The notes: generated by a model from the sequence alone, not told the origin. A DNA stretch of 64,000 bases from Coptis chinensis (GCA_015680905.1 CM027377.1:26994501-27058500); one strand, 5' to 3'. Positions 25,371-38,100 are shown, numbered from the stretch's first letter. A program made the numbers and translations.

Positions 25371-26684
25371 ATTGACATTCTGGAATGACCTGCTTACCAG
25401 AAAGAAAATATCAACAGCCTCACAGATATCCAGCCTTCATCTGAAGAAGAAATCAATCAATCTTAGATGTGCCCATTCCTCAAATTCATCTTACATGGTG
25501 AGATCCCATCAGAAACAAAGCATGCTCATGCAATACAACTCCGAGCCCCAAGATACACAGTGATCAAAGGAAGACTGTTTCGCAAATCAGCAGGAGGACC
25601 CCTCCTAAGATGCATAACTCTAAGGGAGGGACAACTCATTTTCGATGAAATCCACAAAGGTGATTGTGGCAACCACGTAGGAGCAAGATCACTGGCACAC
25701 AAAGCAATCGCCCAAGGATATTATTGGCCAGGCATGCATATTGAGGCAAAAAGGTACGTTCTTAAATGCCTCCAATGTCAAACTTTTGGCCACAATCACC
25801 TAAGTCGAACAAGGGAATTGATCAACATAGCCAGCCCATGGCCGTTCCACATGTGGGGGCAAGACATTATGAGACCGTTCATCCCACAAAAGAAATCAGG
25901 GCTCAAATACGTCCTAGCAATCACAGATTACTTCACCAAGTGGGTTGAAGCAATCCCACTAGTCCAAGTCAAGGAAGTCAATGTAATCAACTTCATCTAG
26001 ACTAATATCATCACTAGATTTGTCGACCACACACTCTAGTCATGGACAATGGAACACAATTTGCTGGCACACAAGTCAATGATTTTCTACAAAAATGGCG
26101 CATCACTCAAGCATTTTCTACACTTAGATATGCACAAAGCAATGGCCAAGCAGAGGCCACCAACAAGGCCATCAAAGAAAACCTCCAAAAGAAATTGGAG
26201 AGCAAGAAAAACCAATGGCCAGAGCAACTCGAAAATATTCTATGGGCATACAGAACAACAGCTAGATCTAGTACAAATGAATCTCCTTTCCACACTTTGC
26301 TTTGGAACGGAAGCAGTGATACCATCAGAACTCATAATCACAACTACACGTTCTGGCATTGTTGAATCAGGAGTCAATGGCAACATATTGGCAAAAGAAG
26401 TTGATCTCCTAGAAGAACGTAGAGAAACTACCGCAATATCCCTAGCTCGGTATCACCAAACAATCCAACGTTCTTACAACAAGAAAGTTGTCCCAAGATC
26501 TTTCCAAGCTGGCGACCTAGTCCTCAAAAAGACTTTAGCACAAGCCAAGCTGGACCCAACATGGGAGGGCCCCTACATTGTTGACAAAGTCGTTGGAAAT
26601 TGCGCATATTGGATCAAAACCCAACTCGGTGATAGGCTTCCGCGACCTTGGAATATAGCTCTCCTCAAGCGCTTTTATCAATAA
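25371..26684 (+). pseudogene. Integrase of the complete Tat element
   Basis: The zinc domain keeps the HHCC pattern (HVGARSLAHKAI, later CLQCQTFGHNH). The core has all three acids: Asp in MWGQDIMRPF, Asp in VMDNGTQFAG and Glu in NGQAEATNKAI. A TAG at 25998-26000 (likely from a tryptophan codon) and a nearby frame change (about 26035) split the core. A further frame change near 26300 precedes the C-terminal domain (RSYNKKVVPRSFQAGDLVLK, WEGPYIVDKV). The frame ends PWNIALLKRFYQ at 26684. Confidence 0.9.
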
Positions 26685-26879
26685 GTTTTTTTCTCCAAGT
26701 ACATAAGTCAATATGAATGAAATCTCATCAACATTTTGAGTGCAGCTATCATTCTTGCATTACATGAGCACCTTGCATTTAACACTACGCAGCCCGACCT
26801 AAGACATCACAATGTCAGGTCGAATATCAAAGTCGGAGTGCAGAACGACTTAACAACAACAGCCACACAGTGGTTAATT

Positions 26880-27130
26880 TCAATCAATTCAAATCAAAGT
26901 CCCCCAAAAGGACCCTAACACCAACCTAACACCAACGCCAGGGTTAGGTATGGTTCAACTGTAATTGCCACTCAAAGGCCAATTATCAGACAAATTCAAT
27001 CTAGGAGACCCCCAAAAGGACCCAAGTCTACTTACGACCTCACAAAGGGTTTAAGTCAGACTCAAATATAATGGCCACTTAAAGGCTAATTATATCAATC
27101 AGAAGTTCCCCCAAAAGGAACGAATTAGGG
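26880..27130 (+). repeat. Degenerate tandem repeats in the pol-aORF spacer of the complete Tat element
   Basis: Three copies of a roughly 100-110-bp unit carry CCCCCAAAAGGACC or a close variant (near 26900, 27010, 27110). Each is accompanied by a variant of TAAT(T/G)GCCACT(C/T)AAAGGC. The remaining spacer (26690-26880 and 27130-27594) shows scattered words such as AGGTCG(T/A) and no gene. This is the same location as the repeats in the first Tat element, with unrelated sequence. Confidence 0.7.
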
Positions 27131-27594
27131 CGTACACCTAGGTGCCCACTACGCAAATGCATCAGGTCGTACTCAAACGCTCTGCGACCTATGACAAAAG
27201 ACGACCTAGCAAATTCAAGCAGTCCATCAGGACTAGCACTACGCGACACAAGTCGTCAAACAACGAATCAGTCAAAACGAAAGCAATCACATGCATACTT
27301 CAAGCTGACTTCAACAAGTAAGTAATTTAAATTTTTTCTAATTACATAATCGGTTAGATACCGAGGCTCCCAGGTTATCCCGGAAAAACAACCTCAGTAT
27401 CCCTATCAAAAATAATATTGTATCAGTATAAAAAACAAAGAGCTGTTTAAATATTTTTCAATACCTCCCAACCTAAGAACAAGAACCAACACAAGATGTT
27501 CAAAGACCTCCCAACCCAAAGACAAGCACAAGACGTTCAGAATCAGTTCACACAAAGAGATTATCCACATTCAAAGGGTCCAAATCACCACCCT

Positions 27595-30062
27595 CTACAA
27601 CACCAGAACTGGTAGCCCTATCAACAACAACTTCATAAACATCCAAATCAAAAACAACAGAAGGAACAGGTGGACCAACCGGGGCACAACGACTTGGTCA
27701 GATGGCAGATCAGATGGTCTACTGTCATCTACACCAGCATCTGCAGCAGATACTATTGCAGCCCCACTTTCAATAGACATCTTTAGGCGATCATACTTAT
27801 CCAACGCCTCAACATAATCATCCAACAGCACGTACACATTGCCACTCTCCACCATATCCACCAAGTCGTTATATGCAGTCTCAGCTCATTCAGCAACGGA
27901 GCGCAGCCTCTTGCACTCAACGACCCATTGCTGAAGCTCCAGCTTTACGGAATCCAGAGCGGATTGCAACAGAGCCACTTTACCACCAAGTTGTTGCACT
28001 TGATCCCTCAACCCTGCAACCTCCGTTCTCTCCACTTGCTGTACATCCACCAGTCTGCTACAAGTTTGCTTGCTGACATCCAACTCTTTCTTGTAACGGT
28101 CGGAGATAGACGCCATATCCTTCAGCTTCCTATACATCGCGAGAACCTAGCAAACAAGATAACAAATATAGACATTAAAATGGATCAAAGTCAACAATAA
28201 CAAAAGGCGCAAGCTCAGAACGGAAGAATACTAACAAAGCACAAAGATCGTTCCATCTCCACGAAGTTCATGTCCAGGCCCTTACCATCCAGCTTGCGCC
28301 TATCCCCAGCAAGCGCGATACTCTCCAACAACGCCCCACCAATCAAAGGGGACTTGAAGCTACAGTCACCATTCACAACAAACTTCGGCAACAAACTGTA
28401 GGGGTCCTTATAAGTAACCAGTCTATCAAGGATAACACTGTCACTCTTCTTACTTGGGTCCGTACTTCCTAACCCTTTGCCCTGCTCAGTAACAGGCTCA
28501 GCTTCACCAACTTTCTCCTTTCCACGGGCCTCAACCACCCCAACATCAGCAGCCACTTCAATCAGTTTCATCCTCTACAGAGGAACCCGACCTGAAGACG
28601 AACGACCTTCAACAACACCAGTTCGGCCTTCAAACTCAGTTCCGGCCTTCTTAGCCCCCTCCGACTCAACCACTTCAGAACGCCTTTTCAGATTAGGTTT
28701 CTAGAACGAAGTGGGAGCATCACCCTCCCTACCAGCACTACCACCTGCAGCACCACCAGTACTTCCAACACCCGTATATCCAGAAGAGAAGCAGTTGGAT
28801 GTAGAGCGATCTGCATCACCAGAGGAGAAGCGGTTGGACGCAGAGCGCCCTCCATCCCCCAGCTCGGAACGTTGGGGTGCCAAACGATTTGCATCACCCA
28901 ACTCAGAACATTGGGATAACAAACGATTTGCGTCACCCAACTAAGGATGTCTGGAAGGCGTCACACCTCCAGCCATCCTCACCGCCCCCAGAATGGCATT
29001 CAGCAACCCCACCAGACGTCCTAGCTCCACCTGAACGGCTGTCACCAGCACCTCCACTCCTTTTCACTCCAGAAATAATACTTTCTTGTGACTCTCCCTC
29101 TCCATGGCAGATTCCGAGCTAGAATCAGAAAGTTCAACCACTACCTTACGAGCCCTAGCCTTTTGCTCCAGCCTCTTGCGGTTGATTTTCTTCCCTCCAC
29201 GCCTCTTAAAGTAATACGCAACCTCCCCCAATAAAGCTTGCTTATCCTCCAAACTCAAACAAGCAAACATTTCAATCACACCGTTCTTCGTATGACAAGG
29301 GATAGAAATCTTTGCAAAAACATACCCAAATAAATCAGAACGTCCAAATTATAATTCAAAACACACAAATTACGAACTACAACCAATGACCTACCACGAG
29401 ATTGTACAACACGTTTATCAATCTCCAAACCAGGAGGACAATATCTACCCGCAGCAAACAACGGGCTACGACTCCAGTCCTCCTTGCTCACCCCCACAAT
29501 AATAGGAGACTTCCCCTTATAAACATGAAAACTAAAATTCATAACACCCGACCTCCTAAAAACAAAGTGCTCTATCACATCGTTTAAACAGATGTTGTAA
29601 CCCCTGTCATTCAACAAGTCCAACACATGGAGAACCCTCCAACTGTTCCCAACGAGCTGATAGGGGGCTTTCCCCAAAAAGTTCAACACTTCCACAGTAA
29701 GACGGGAAAAGGGCAGCCTCATCCTAGCCTTCAACTGCCCATAACAAACAACTACTCCTCCACCCCAAGGAACGTAGTCGTTAGTATACAAATTCTTCTC
29801 CCCAGTCAGATCGTACATGACCAGGTCGGATTTCACCCCAGCCAAACTCCTTCCTCAAAGCGGCATAACAATTCACCAACTTAGGCTTCCTCTCATCTAT
29901 CATCTCCAACGAGGAAGACGATGAAGCCTCATCACCATTACGAACCCTCTCCTCAACTTTTTCACTGACAATTCTCTTTCTCAATTCATTAACTTCAACC
30001 TCACCACTCAAACTATCACTAGTCATAGACATTGCACAATTAAAGAAAGAAAGAAAGTTCAA
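27595..30062 (-). pseudogene. Antisense ORF (aORF) of the complete Tat element
   Basis: Read on the minus strand, it starts near 30062-30026 (MTSDSLSGEVEVNELRKRI). After a frameshift near 29845 it continues as the conserved domain (VKSDLVMYDL, LKARMRLPFSRLTVEVLNFL, WRVLHVLDLLNDRG). The arginine-leucine-proline core aligns with AGLRLPLTLLDVEV of the other aORF. A GTATG donor (exon end 29326) follows LNYNLDVLIYLG, the same place as the donor after LNHLAFISCG in the first element; the acceptor is uncertain. Then come an Arg/Lys-rich part, a Ser/Pro-rich part with short repeats (28940-28690) and a coiled coil (28137-27886). Several frames are broken. Confidence 0.65.
28690..28945 (-). repeat. Short tandem repeats within the second aORF
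   Basis: A ~30-33-bp word (on the plus strand ACCAGAGGAGAAGCGGTTGG and relatives, then CCCAACTCAGAACATTGGG and relatives) occurs about five to six times in a row. It encodes a Ser-Gly-Asp-Ala-rich peptide repeat in the linker of the antisense protein. Confidence 0.65.
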
Positions 30063-30450
30063 AATTTTAAAGTTGAAAGACGAACCTGATTCAAGAAGGA
30101 AGAGAAGTTTTTTTTTTCTTTTTTCTTTCTTTCTTTTTTTTTTTTCTTTTCTTTCACTCTGGATTATTTTATCCTTTGGTTAAAAAGTGAACAAACAAAA
30201 AGCTTCTACAAGTAAAAAACCCCTCAACTGCCCAAACACATCGAGACAATCAAAACGTTTCGTGTTCCAAAAACTTAAATCATTACTCGCCCACAAATCG
30301 TCGTAACTTCGGGCCCACGAATCTAGCCCAACAGTTCCCGCACATTCCCCAAAACCTAAATTCAAAACAAAACAGCTGTCAGACACGTGTTTTCAAACTT
30401 TACTTTTTAAACCATTTTTTTTTCATGCAACCGCTGTCCACAGAACGGAT

Positions 30451-30469
30451 AAAAAAATAAAGGGGGCTG
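30451..30469 (+). other. Polypurine tract of the complete Tat element
   Basis: AAAAAAATAAAGGGGGCTG lies immediately before the 3' LTR start TGTAAG. A long T/C-rich tract at 30105-30160 lies a little upstream. Confidence 0.8.
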
Positions 30470-30904
30470 TGTAAGTACCCTCCGTTCTACACTACAGAGC
30501 ACGTGTCCACAAGGCAGGACGCCTTACTTCAGCTCGTCTCACAAGATCAGATCGGACCAACGACCCAAAACCCAGGTCGTCATCAGCAGTAGTTACAGCC
30601 ATATCATGGAAAGATATCAACTAGCGTAATCCTGGGGCTCAATCAGCGCAACAATTAAGGAGACATTTACTTTGTAACATCAAAGTAATGGTGAATCATC
30701 AAGATAGCATACAAGGTGGATCTGCAATCCACAACAGTTCAAACACACATCTATAAATAGAGAGAGATAAACTACGTAAGGCTTGATTCAAGTTGACCCC
30801 GAAAAACTTGATACGTAGGCAACTCTTATCCTAAGAAGAGTGCAGCCATTCCCTATCCAACAAATCATCAGGTCGTAGTCGTCCCAAAATAACCAACATC
30901 TACA
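30470..30904 (+). repeat. 3' LTR of the complete Tat element
   Basis: 435 bp, TGTAAG at the start and CTACA at the end, followed by the GCATC target duplication. TATAAATA at 30752-30759 corresponds to the TATA box of the 5' LTR. Differences from the 5' LTR are mostly transitions. Confidence 0.95.
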
Positions 30905-30909
30905 GCATC

Positions 30910-32133
30910 CGATTTACATATCTCTGCAACTTCCCTTGGAAAAGGTATTCAACCTCAATCTTTTTTCTACTTTGGAAATAATTTGTAGATTATTAAGTGA
31001 CATTTGTTTCCTGTTTTGCATCACGCATATATAGATTAGTAAAATATAGGTCGCTTTCTTTTATAAGTGTTTTTCATCCTTTACTTTTTATTAAGTTATA
31101 AGAGTTTTCTTCTTTCTACTCAATTGTAATAAGATTTGGAAATGTCTTCTTCTTATTGGAAATGCATATGTATTTACAGGGTTTTTTTTAATAAGTTTTT
31201 TTTTTATTATTATTTTCTTTTTATGAAGTTAGTGGAGCTTTCTTCTATCTACTTAATTGTAATAAGTATTTGAAGATTTTGTCTTATAGGATCATAGTAT
31301 TCTGATTTTTATTTTTTATTTTTTTAAATTTTATAAATGATACTAATTGCAACATCTATGGAGTTTTAATGATGGCCTGGTGGTTAATGGTTATGCGATA
31401 GCTACTTCAATTCATTGTGTATGATGCATTCGTGCCGATTGATTTATAAGAGGTAACTGAGGCTATGACACTTATGGAAGAAAGAAGAGTTGCAGAATTC
31501 ATAGCTATAATGTTTTGATTGATGGTTTCAACTAGATGGGAAATGTCGTCAAATGTAGTAGTAGTTCAATTGTAACTTGTAATAGTAGGCTATATGCTAG
31601 TGGGAAATGTGTTCAAAGGAATTGACACCTTTGGCCATAAGTACCAGACTTCTTACAACACGTATCTTTGCTAATGTTATTTCAAGTTTGGTGATTTGGA
31701 AGTGGTTTGTATAAAGTTAATAAAGAGATTGATTACGAATTCGACACTTTTTTAAATGGGCGTTGTTCTTATAATACGGTTTATGTCTGTTACAAATAGA
31801 ATTTTAGGTGATGTGGATAACAATTGTTGTTCTATGTATGATGTTTTTATGAATAGTTGATTTGGCTCAACACTGAGGTATTTGTGTTCCGAAACCTGAC
31901 CTGTGAATGCATTGACAAGGAAACACAAACTTCAGGTACTAGTAAATATAATGTCACCAACTATTTCAATTGTGTTTTCTAAAACTCCTGTAGTTTCTTC
32001 CAAGCTCAATATACAAAACAGCTCAAAAGCGTTTTGCCCACGATACTCTAATACAATACGTTGTACCCAATCACTCCTCTTCTTCTTATAAGACAAAAGA
32101 AAAATAAAAGAAAATAAAAGAAAAGAGAAAAGC
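30910..32133. other. Upstream region of the LSM12-like gene
   Basis: AT-rich, no protein-coding evidence. The last ~100 bp are an A/G-rich leader (repeated AAAATAAAAG and AAAAGAG words, 32093-32133) typical of a plant 5' untranslated region. I cannot identify a TATA box with confidence. Confidence 0.4.
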
Positions 32134-35100
32134 ATGGAAGCAAGCAGCAGTGAAGAATTCGTAGTGGGTTGTTTAATAGCTATTAAAACAACCTTAGGAG
32201 ATGAGTTCGAAGGCCAAATCATCACTTTCGATAAACACTCCAACATTCTCGTTCTCCATATCCTTTTTATTTATTTTTTTTATTTTTTATTTTATTATAA
32301 ATCATTATTATGGAATTTTTATTGTGGTTCTTTAACTATTATAATGAATGAATACAAGAAGGAAAGAAGCTAACACCGAGAAGGAACATTAGATTAGTGA
32401 AAGTGAATTACATTAAGGAGTTTGCTGTATTGGGCCAAGGAGAAGATCCACTTAATCTTGATGAATGTTTTGTCGATCTTAAACAACTTCAAGCTAGAGA
32501 AGAAGCTGCGATTAGGTTTGTTTTTCTCTTTTTGACAATTTAAGCAATGCCCAGTTTGTTGTTTTAGTGTAAAGTTTTGATTTTTTTGTTTTAGGCAAGC
32601 TGAGATGGAAGCAGAAAGGATTGGTGTTGGGGTTACTAGTGAAGCTCAGAATATTTTTGATGCATTGGCTAAGACGTAAGTTTGTTTCTTCACTTGTTTG
32701 GCACTGCAAGCTTGTATGAGTAGATTTTACTCTCATGGGTTGGATGTTTTAGCTTATAGTTGATTAGTTATGAATTGGTGTTTCCCGTAAGAATGGGGAA
32801 AGAGAATAGTTATTTAGGAGGAGGAAAACTTTGTATGTCACGTTAGGCTGTTAGCGTGTCTGTCTTTACGGGGGTAGTTATTTTCCTCCGCTGGTTGAGC
32901 ATTTGGCTTGCCAGTTGCCACATGCTCCTTGTGAAAAACGACTTTGTTACTGAGTTTCCAATATCACTCGAGCTGTTCTCTTATTGTTGAAAGTAGTAAC
33001 AGCTTCTGTAAAGCATACTGACTAAGAAGTCAGGTTGTTCCGTACGCAAGAGAAATTTTGAATTAGGTGTCGGGATGGTATTCTGATTTTTTTGATACTT
33101 GAGTAGCAGATATTATAGGTATTACCTACTTGATAATATGATTCAGAGTATCTGTAAAGCATACTAACTAAGAAGTTAAGTTGTTCCGTTCGCAAGAGAA
33201 ATTTTGGATTAGGTGTCAGGCTGGTATTCTGATTTTGTTGATGCTTGAGTAGCAGATGTTACAGGTATGACCTATTTGATCATATGATTTTGAGGATGGA
33301 GGACCTACTGTATGTCGCAATAAGTGAGATCACTTTTGATGGAAAATCAGCTTGATCGTATGATTGCAAGTGCATAACTAATTATTTTAGGGTGAAAAAC
33401 AGCAGAACAAAGGTACAATAAGCATATGTAGCCACACTTGAGTGAAGATGGATCATGTAGGGGTGTAGAGCTACTTTTCCCTGAATTTGTTATTCTATAT
33501 TGTGTAGTTATCAACCCGTATATCGTATCATGTATCAATTTAATTTTTAATGTATCGAGTATCAAATCGTATCATGTATGGTTTGATACGTTTATAATAT
33601 ATTTTTGTAAGTGCTGAGTGAAACCATTGCTCATGCTATTACGTGGACCATTTGGCTGGAAAGAAATCAAAGGATATTTGACGATAGATTTTGTGATTCA
33701 AGTAGTATTATTTGTAATGGCAAATAAATCCTTTGGGGTTGGGTATCTCATCTTCCTAGTGTTAGTAATTTGAGTTTTTATTCAATTGTAAGTGATTGGG
33801 CAACTTTGATGTAACTATTATAAGGGAAGTATGGACCTCTCACACTGGTATTCTAATACAATATTGTTTTATCGACCAAAAATAAATATGTGTATTTTTG
33901 TATGTGCTTGTGCATGTGCATGTAAGTTTCATCCATAAACATACAAAAATTAAGTCTTATCATGTACAGTACAAGTGTTTGGTTAAAATGTCATCACTTT
34001 CAATCATTAGGCGTGAATCAGTATTATACACAAAGGGTTAAGCTAGCTGTTAGATGAGTAAGTAAAGGTTCTTTTGGCATAGGGTTGTTATCTAAAACCT
34101 AAGATGGCTTTGCATATCAAAAGTGGTAACAACATCTCTAAAGCATATCAACTAAAGAAGTGAGGTGGTTCCATTTGCAAGAGGAATTTTAGGTTAGGTG
34201 TCAGGCTGGTAGTCTGATTGTGCTGATGTTTGAATGGCAGATATTATAGGTATGACTTACTTGATCAGTTGATCCCATGATTCTAAGTATTTAGGACCTC
34301 ATGTGTGTGACATCACTTTTGATGGGAAATCAGGCTGATCGAATGATTGCAAGTGCATAATTGATTTTTCTAGGACAGAAAACGGCAGAACAAAGGTATC
34401 ATAGGCATATCTAGCCGTACTTGAGTGAATCTGGATCATGTAGTGATGTAGAGCTAATTTTCCCTGGACTTCCTGCTCTGTTGTGTTTCATTAGTTAGTT
34501 TAGCTCCCTAAGTAACTAATGATGGCCTGATTGTGGCTCTGAGTCTACTCCGTGTACAATCAGATATGATGTTTTCATACTCCTGGGTATTCACACTTTT
34601 GAACGAGCTTATAGATATTTCTCTTCCTTCAGCTGTAATTTATTCTAGTTTGATGGATTGCAAGTGTCCTCCAGGGCTCCGCATATGTCATACCATTCCA
34701 TCAAGTCTTGTGATAAATATTTTGAGTACGACCAATTCGCATGTTTGGAAAAGTTAGTACTTCCAGGTAGGGGTATCAATGGGTTTTCTGATATGTGGAA
34801 ACGGAGCTGATAATTGGTAGCATTAGGAGAGTTAAATACTAATGAGATGTTTAGTCCCACATGGGATATGTTAAGCCATGGATAAAAATTATAATTCTTG
34901 GGGCCTCTGCACTTATCGCCAATTGGTTTTAAGTTTGATGTCCATCTTTAATATTTTATAAGAGCTGACTATTGTGTTTGGCCCAAAGGGCCATGTTGTT
35001 TAATCCATGTAACCCAAGTATGTTTGTCCACGAGTTACTGTGTTAGGCTCAAGTATTGCCACACGTGAGGGGGCGTAATGAGGTGTGTAGTCTCACATGG

Positions 35101-38100
35101 GATATGTTAAGCCATGCATAAAAATATATAAGTCTTGGGGCCTCTCCACTTACCGCCAATTAGTTTTAAGTTGGATGTCTATCTTTAATAAATACATTGG
35201 AGGAAACTTCTGTACTTTCAATAGAATGAGATGGTGGAATCATGTAATTACAGAAGAAGTCGTCCCTGGTTATGTGATAGATGCTTATGTATATTAAACG
35301 AATTACGCAAGGGACCCATACCAATAGGCATTTTCCATGTAGGTGAGGGTTGACACATTGGTATCTGGTATTGTTCGTGGTCATGGATGTAATATCATTG
35401 AGGAGCTCACTATTGTCGAACCATTGATGCATATTAGCTAATTAGCCTGCTCTGATTGGAGACAAAAATTTAGGTCCAATAAGAGAAACCCATTGTAGTG
35501 CTGGTGGAGGGTAAAAAGCTATTGCCGAGTGAGTTACAACTTACAAGTTAAAACACTTCTTCATAATGTAATACTGCTCTGTAGCTCTGCATTTGTAGCT
35601 GACCCAAGTTGGTTGTACTATGAATTTGGGAGATGTCTTTGCTGTATATTTATTCAAAGTGCCAATAGCATTTACGGACTGGATATGAGCAATGGACTGT
35701 ATAAGAGGAAAGATTTAGTATCCTTTTGTGTTTAGTCCTTCTTCTTTTGTAATAGTTATAATTAGATGTTACATTACAATAGCTTCTAATAGTTTTGGAT
35801 CAATGTTTATCTGTATATGTAAGTTCAATGGTAGAACTCTCATGGGCTGGATGATTTAGCTTATAGTTGATTAGTTATGATTTATGAATTGGTGTTTCCC
35901 ATAGGAATGAGGAAAAAGATGCACATAATGGTTTATGGAGATGTTTAGGAGAAAGAGGAAAACTTTGTATGTCATGGAGGTATCTAACAGAAAGAGGAAA
36001 ACTGTGTATGTCACTTTAGGCTGTTAGCGTGTCTTTAGGGGGTTATTTTTCTCAGCTGGTTGAGCATTTGGCTTGCCAGTTGCTACATGCACCTTGTGGG
36101 AAAACAAGTTTGTTACTGTATCTCCAATTTCATTCGATCTGTTCTGTTATTATTGAAAGTAGTAACAGCATCTGTAAAGCATACTAACTATGAAGTAAGG
36201 TTGTTCCATTCACAAAAGAAATTTGAGATTAGGTGTCACCGTGTCAGGCTTCTTATATTGTTGATGTTTGAGTAGCAGATATTATAGGTATGACCTACTT
36301 GATCATATCATTCTGAGTGAGGACCTCCTGTTTGTGACAATAAGTGAGATCACTTTTGATGGAATATCTGCTTGATCGTATGATTGCAAATGCATAACTT
36401 ATTCTTCTAGGACAAAAAACAGCAGAACAAAGGTATCATAGGCATATCTAGCCACACGTGAGTGAATATGGATCCTGTAGAGGTATAGAGCTAAATTTCC
36501 TGGAGTTTCTATTCTCTATTGCATAGTTATCGCCTCATATATCATATCATGTACCGTTTTTCATTTTTAATAAATCTGAGTATCGTATGATACACTTGCG
36601 ATAAGTTGTTATAGTTTTGTATGTGCTTCTGCATGTGTATTTAAGTTTCATCCATAAACATACAAAAAATAAACTCTTATCACGTACAATAATACTAGTG
36701 TGTGGTAAAACCTAAGATGGCTTTGGAAAAGCTTATAAAAGAAAAGAAATAACTAATTGTCGAAAGTGGTAACAGCATCTGCAAAGCATACCAACTAAGA
36801 AGTAAGGTTGCTCCATTCGCAAGAGAAAATTTGGATTGGGTGTTAGGATGGTATTCTGATTGTATTGATGTTTGAGTAGCAGGTATTATGGGTATGACCT
36901 ACTTGATTCTATGTTTTTAAGTACTGAGGATCTCCTGTATGTGACATCACTTTTGATGTAAAATCAGCTTGATCGGATGATTGCAAGTGCGTAATTGATT
37001 CTGCTAGGACAGAAAACAGCAGAACAAAGGTATTGTAAGCATATCTAGCCGTACTTGAGTGATTCTGGATCATGTTGAGCTGATTTTCCCTGGATTTACT
37101 ACTCTCTAGTGTTTCATTACTTAGCTTAGCTCACTAAATAACTATGATGGCGTGATTGTGAATATGTGTCAACTCCACGTACAATCAGCTATGATGTTTT
37201 CAGACTCCTGGGTATTCACAATTTTGCATGAGCTTATAGATATTTCCCTTCCTCGCTCAAAATTTATTATAGTTTGATGAATTTTAAGTGTCCTCCACTG
37301 ATGTTATATCATTTCATTGAGTCTTGAGATAAATATTTCAAATACGATTACTTCCCAATACCCATAGTTGGAGAAGTTGTACTTCCTTGTAAGGGCGTCA
37401 ATGGGTTTGCGAATGATTGGAACCGGAGCTGGTAACCACTACCGTTAGGAGAGTTAAATACATTCAAGGAAACTTCTGTACTTTCAATAGCATGTGATGG
37501 TGGATTCATGTAGAAAGCGTTCTAGTTATCTGAAAGATGCTTATGAATATGAAGCGAATCACACGAGGACCCATACTAATAGGTGGTTTCCACGTAGGTG
37601 AGTGTCGACATGATGGGTATTTGCTATGGTTTTTTGGTCATGGATATATAATCATTGAGGAACCGACGGGTATTGAAACATCGAGAAGCCTATTCCAGCC
37701 TGCTCTGATTGGAGACTGAAATTTAGGTCCAATAAGATAAACTCATTGGAGTGCCGGTGGATGGTAAAATAGTAATTGCAGAGTGAGTTACAAGATTGAA
37801 ACACTTCTCCATAATGTGTTAATGATCTGTAGTTTTGCATTTGGAGCTGAATATGGCCTTTCCCTAGTTGGTTGCATTTGGGAAGCCTTATTGCAAGTAG
37901 GATGCAAGATATCGTAATACCATCTAATTCTAGTTAAACCACATTTCATCTTGAATATATATCTGCTTATATGAGGCAATGTCATTTCACATTTTGATAA
38001 GGTCACTGAAGAACTCTCATCATCTAATAATCAATTTTTAGAAGAAGTTTGTTTAATGCATGTACTGATATTAAGCTACCCTTGTGCATGAGCAGCCTTC

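Larger units (their letters stand above)
20855..30904 (+). mobile_element. Complete Tat-lineage Ty3/gypsy retrotransposon
   Basis: This is a 10,050-bp element with 5' LTR 20855-21285, 3' LTR 30470-30904 and the target duplication GCATC on both sides (20850-20854, 30905-30909). Internally it holds a primer site, gag, protease, RT, RNase H, archaeal-type RNase H, integrase, a tandem-repeat spacer, an antisense ORF and a polypurine tract. A hand comparison of the LTRs finds roughly two dozen substitutions plus small indels in ~430 bp, mostly transitions, so the insertion is not recent. Many in-frame stops in pol sit where one C-to-T or G-to-A change explains them. Confidence 0.95.
32720..37870 (+). 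repeat. Segmental duplication and repeats within LSM12 intron 3
   Basis: Sequence at about 32725-35620 is repeated, with divergence, at about 35838-37860. Matching landmarks occur in the same order: GCTTATAGTTGATTAGTTATG, GAGCATTTGGCTTGCCAGTTG, CCATAAACATACAAAAA, GGAGAGTTAAATAC, GGAAACTTCTGTACTTTCAA. Inside each copy a ~390-bp unit (starting near AACAGC-TCTGTAAAGCATAC and ending in GAGCTA-TTTTCCCTGG) occurs twice: near 33150 and 34120, and near 36160 and 36760, with a further partial copy at 32990. No exon or gene lies in this intron. Confidence 0.8.
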
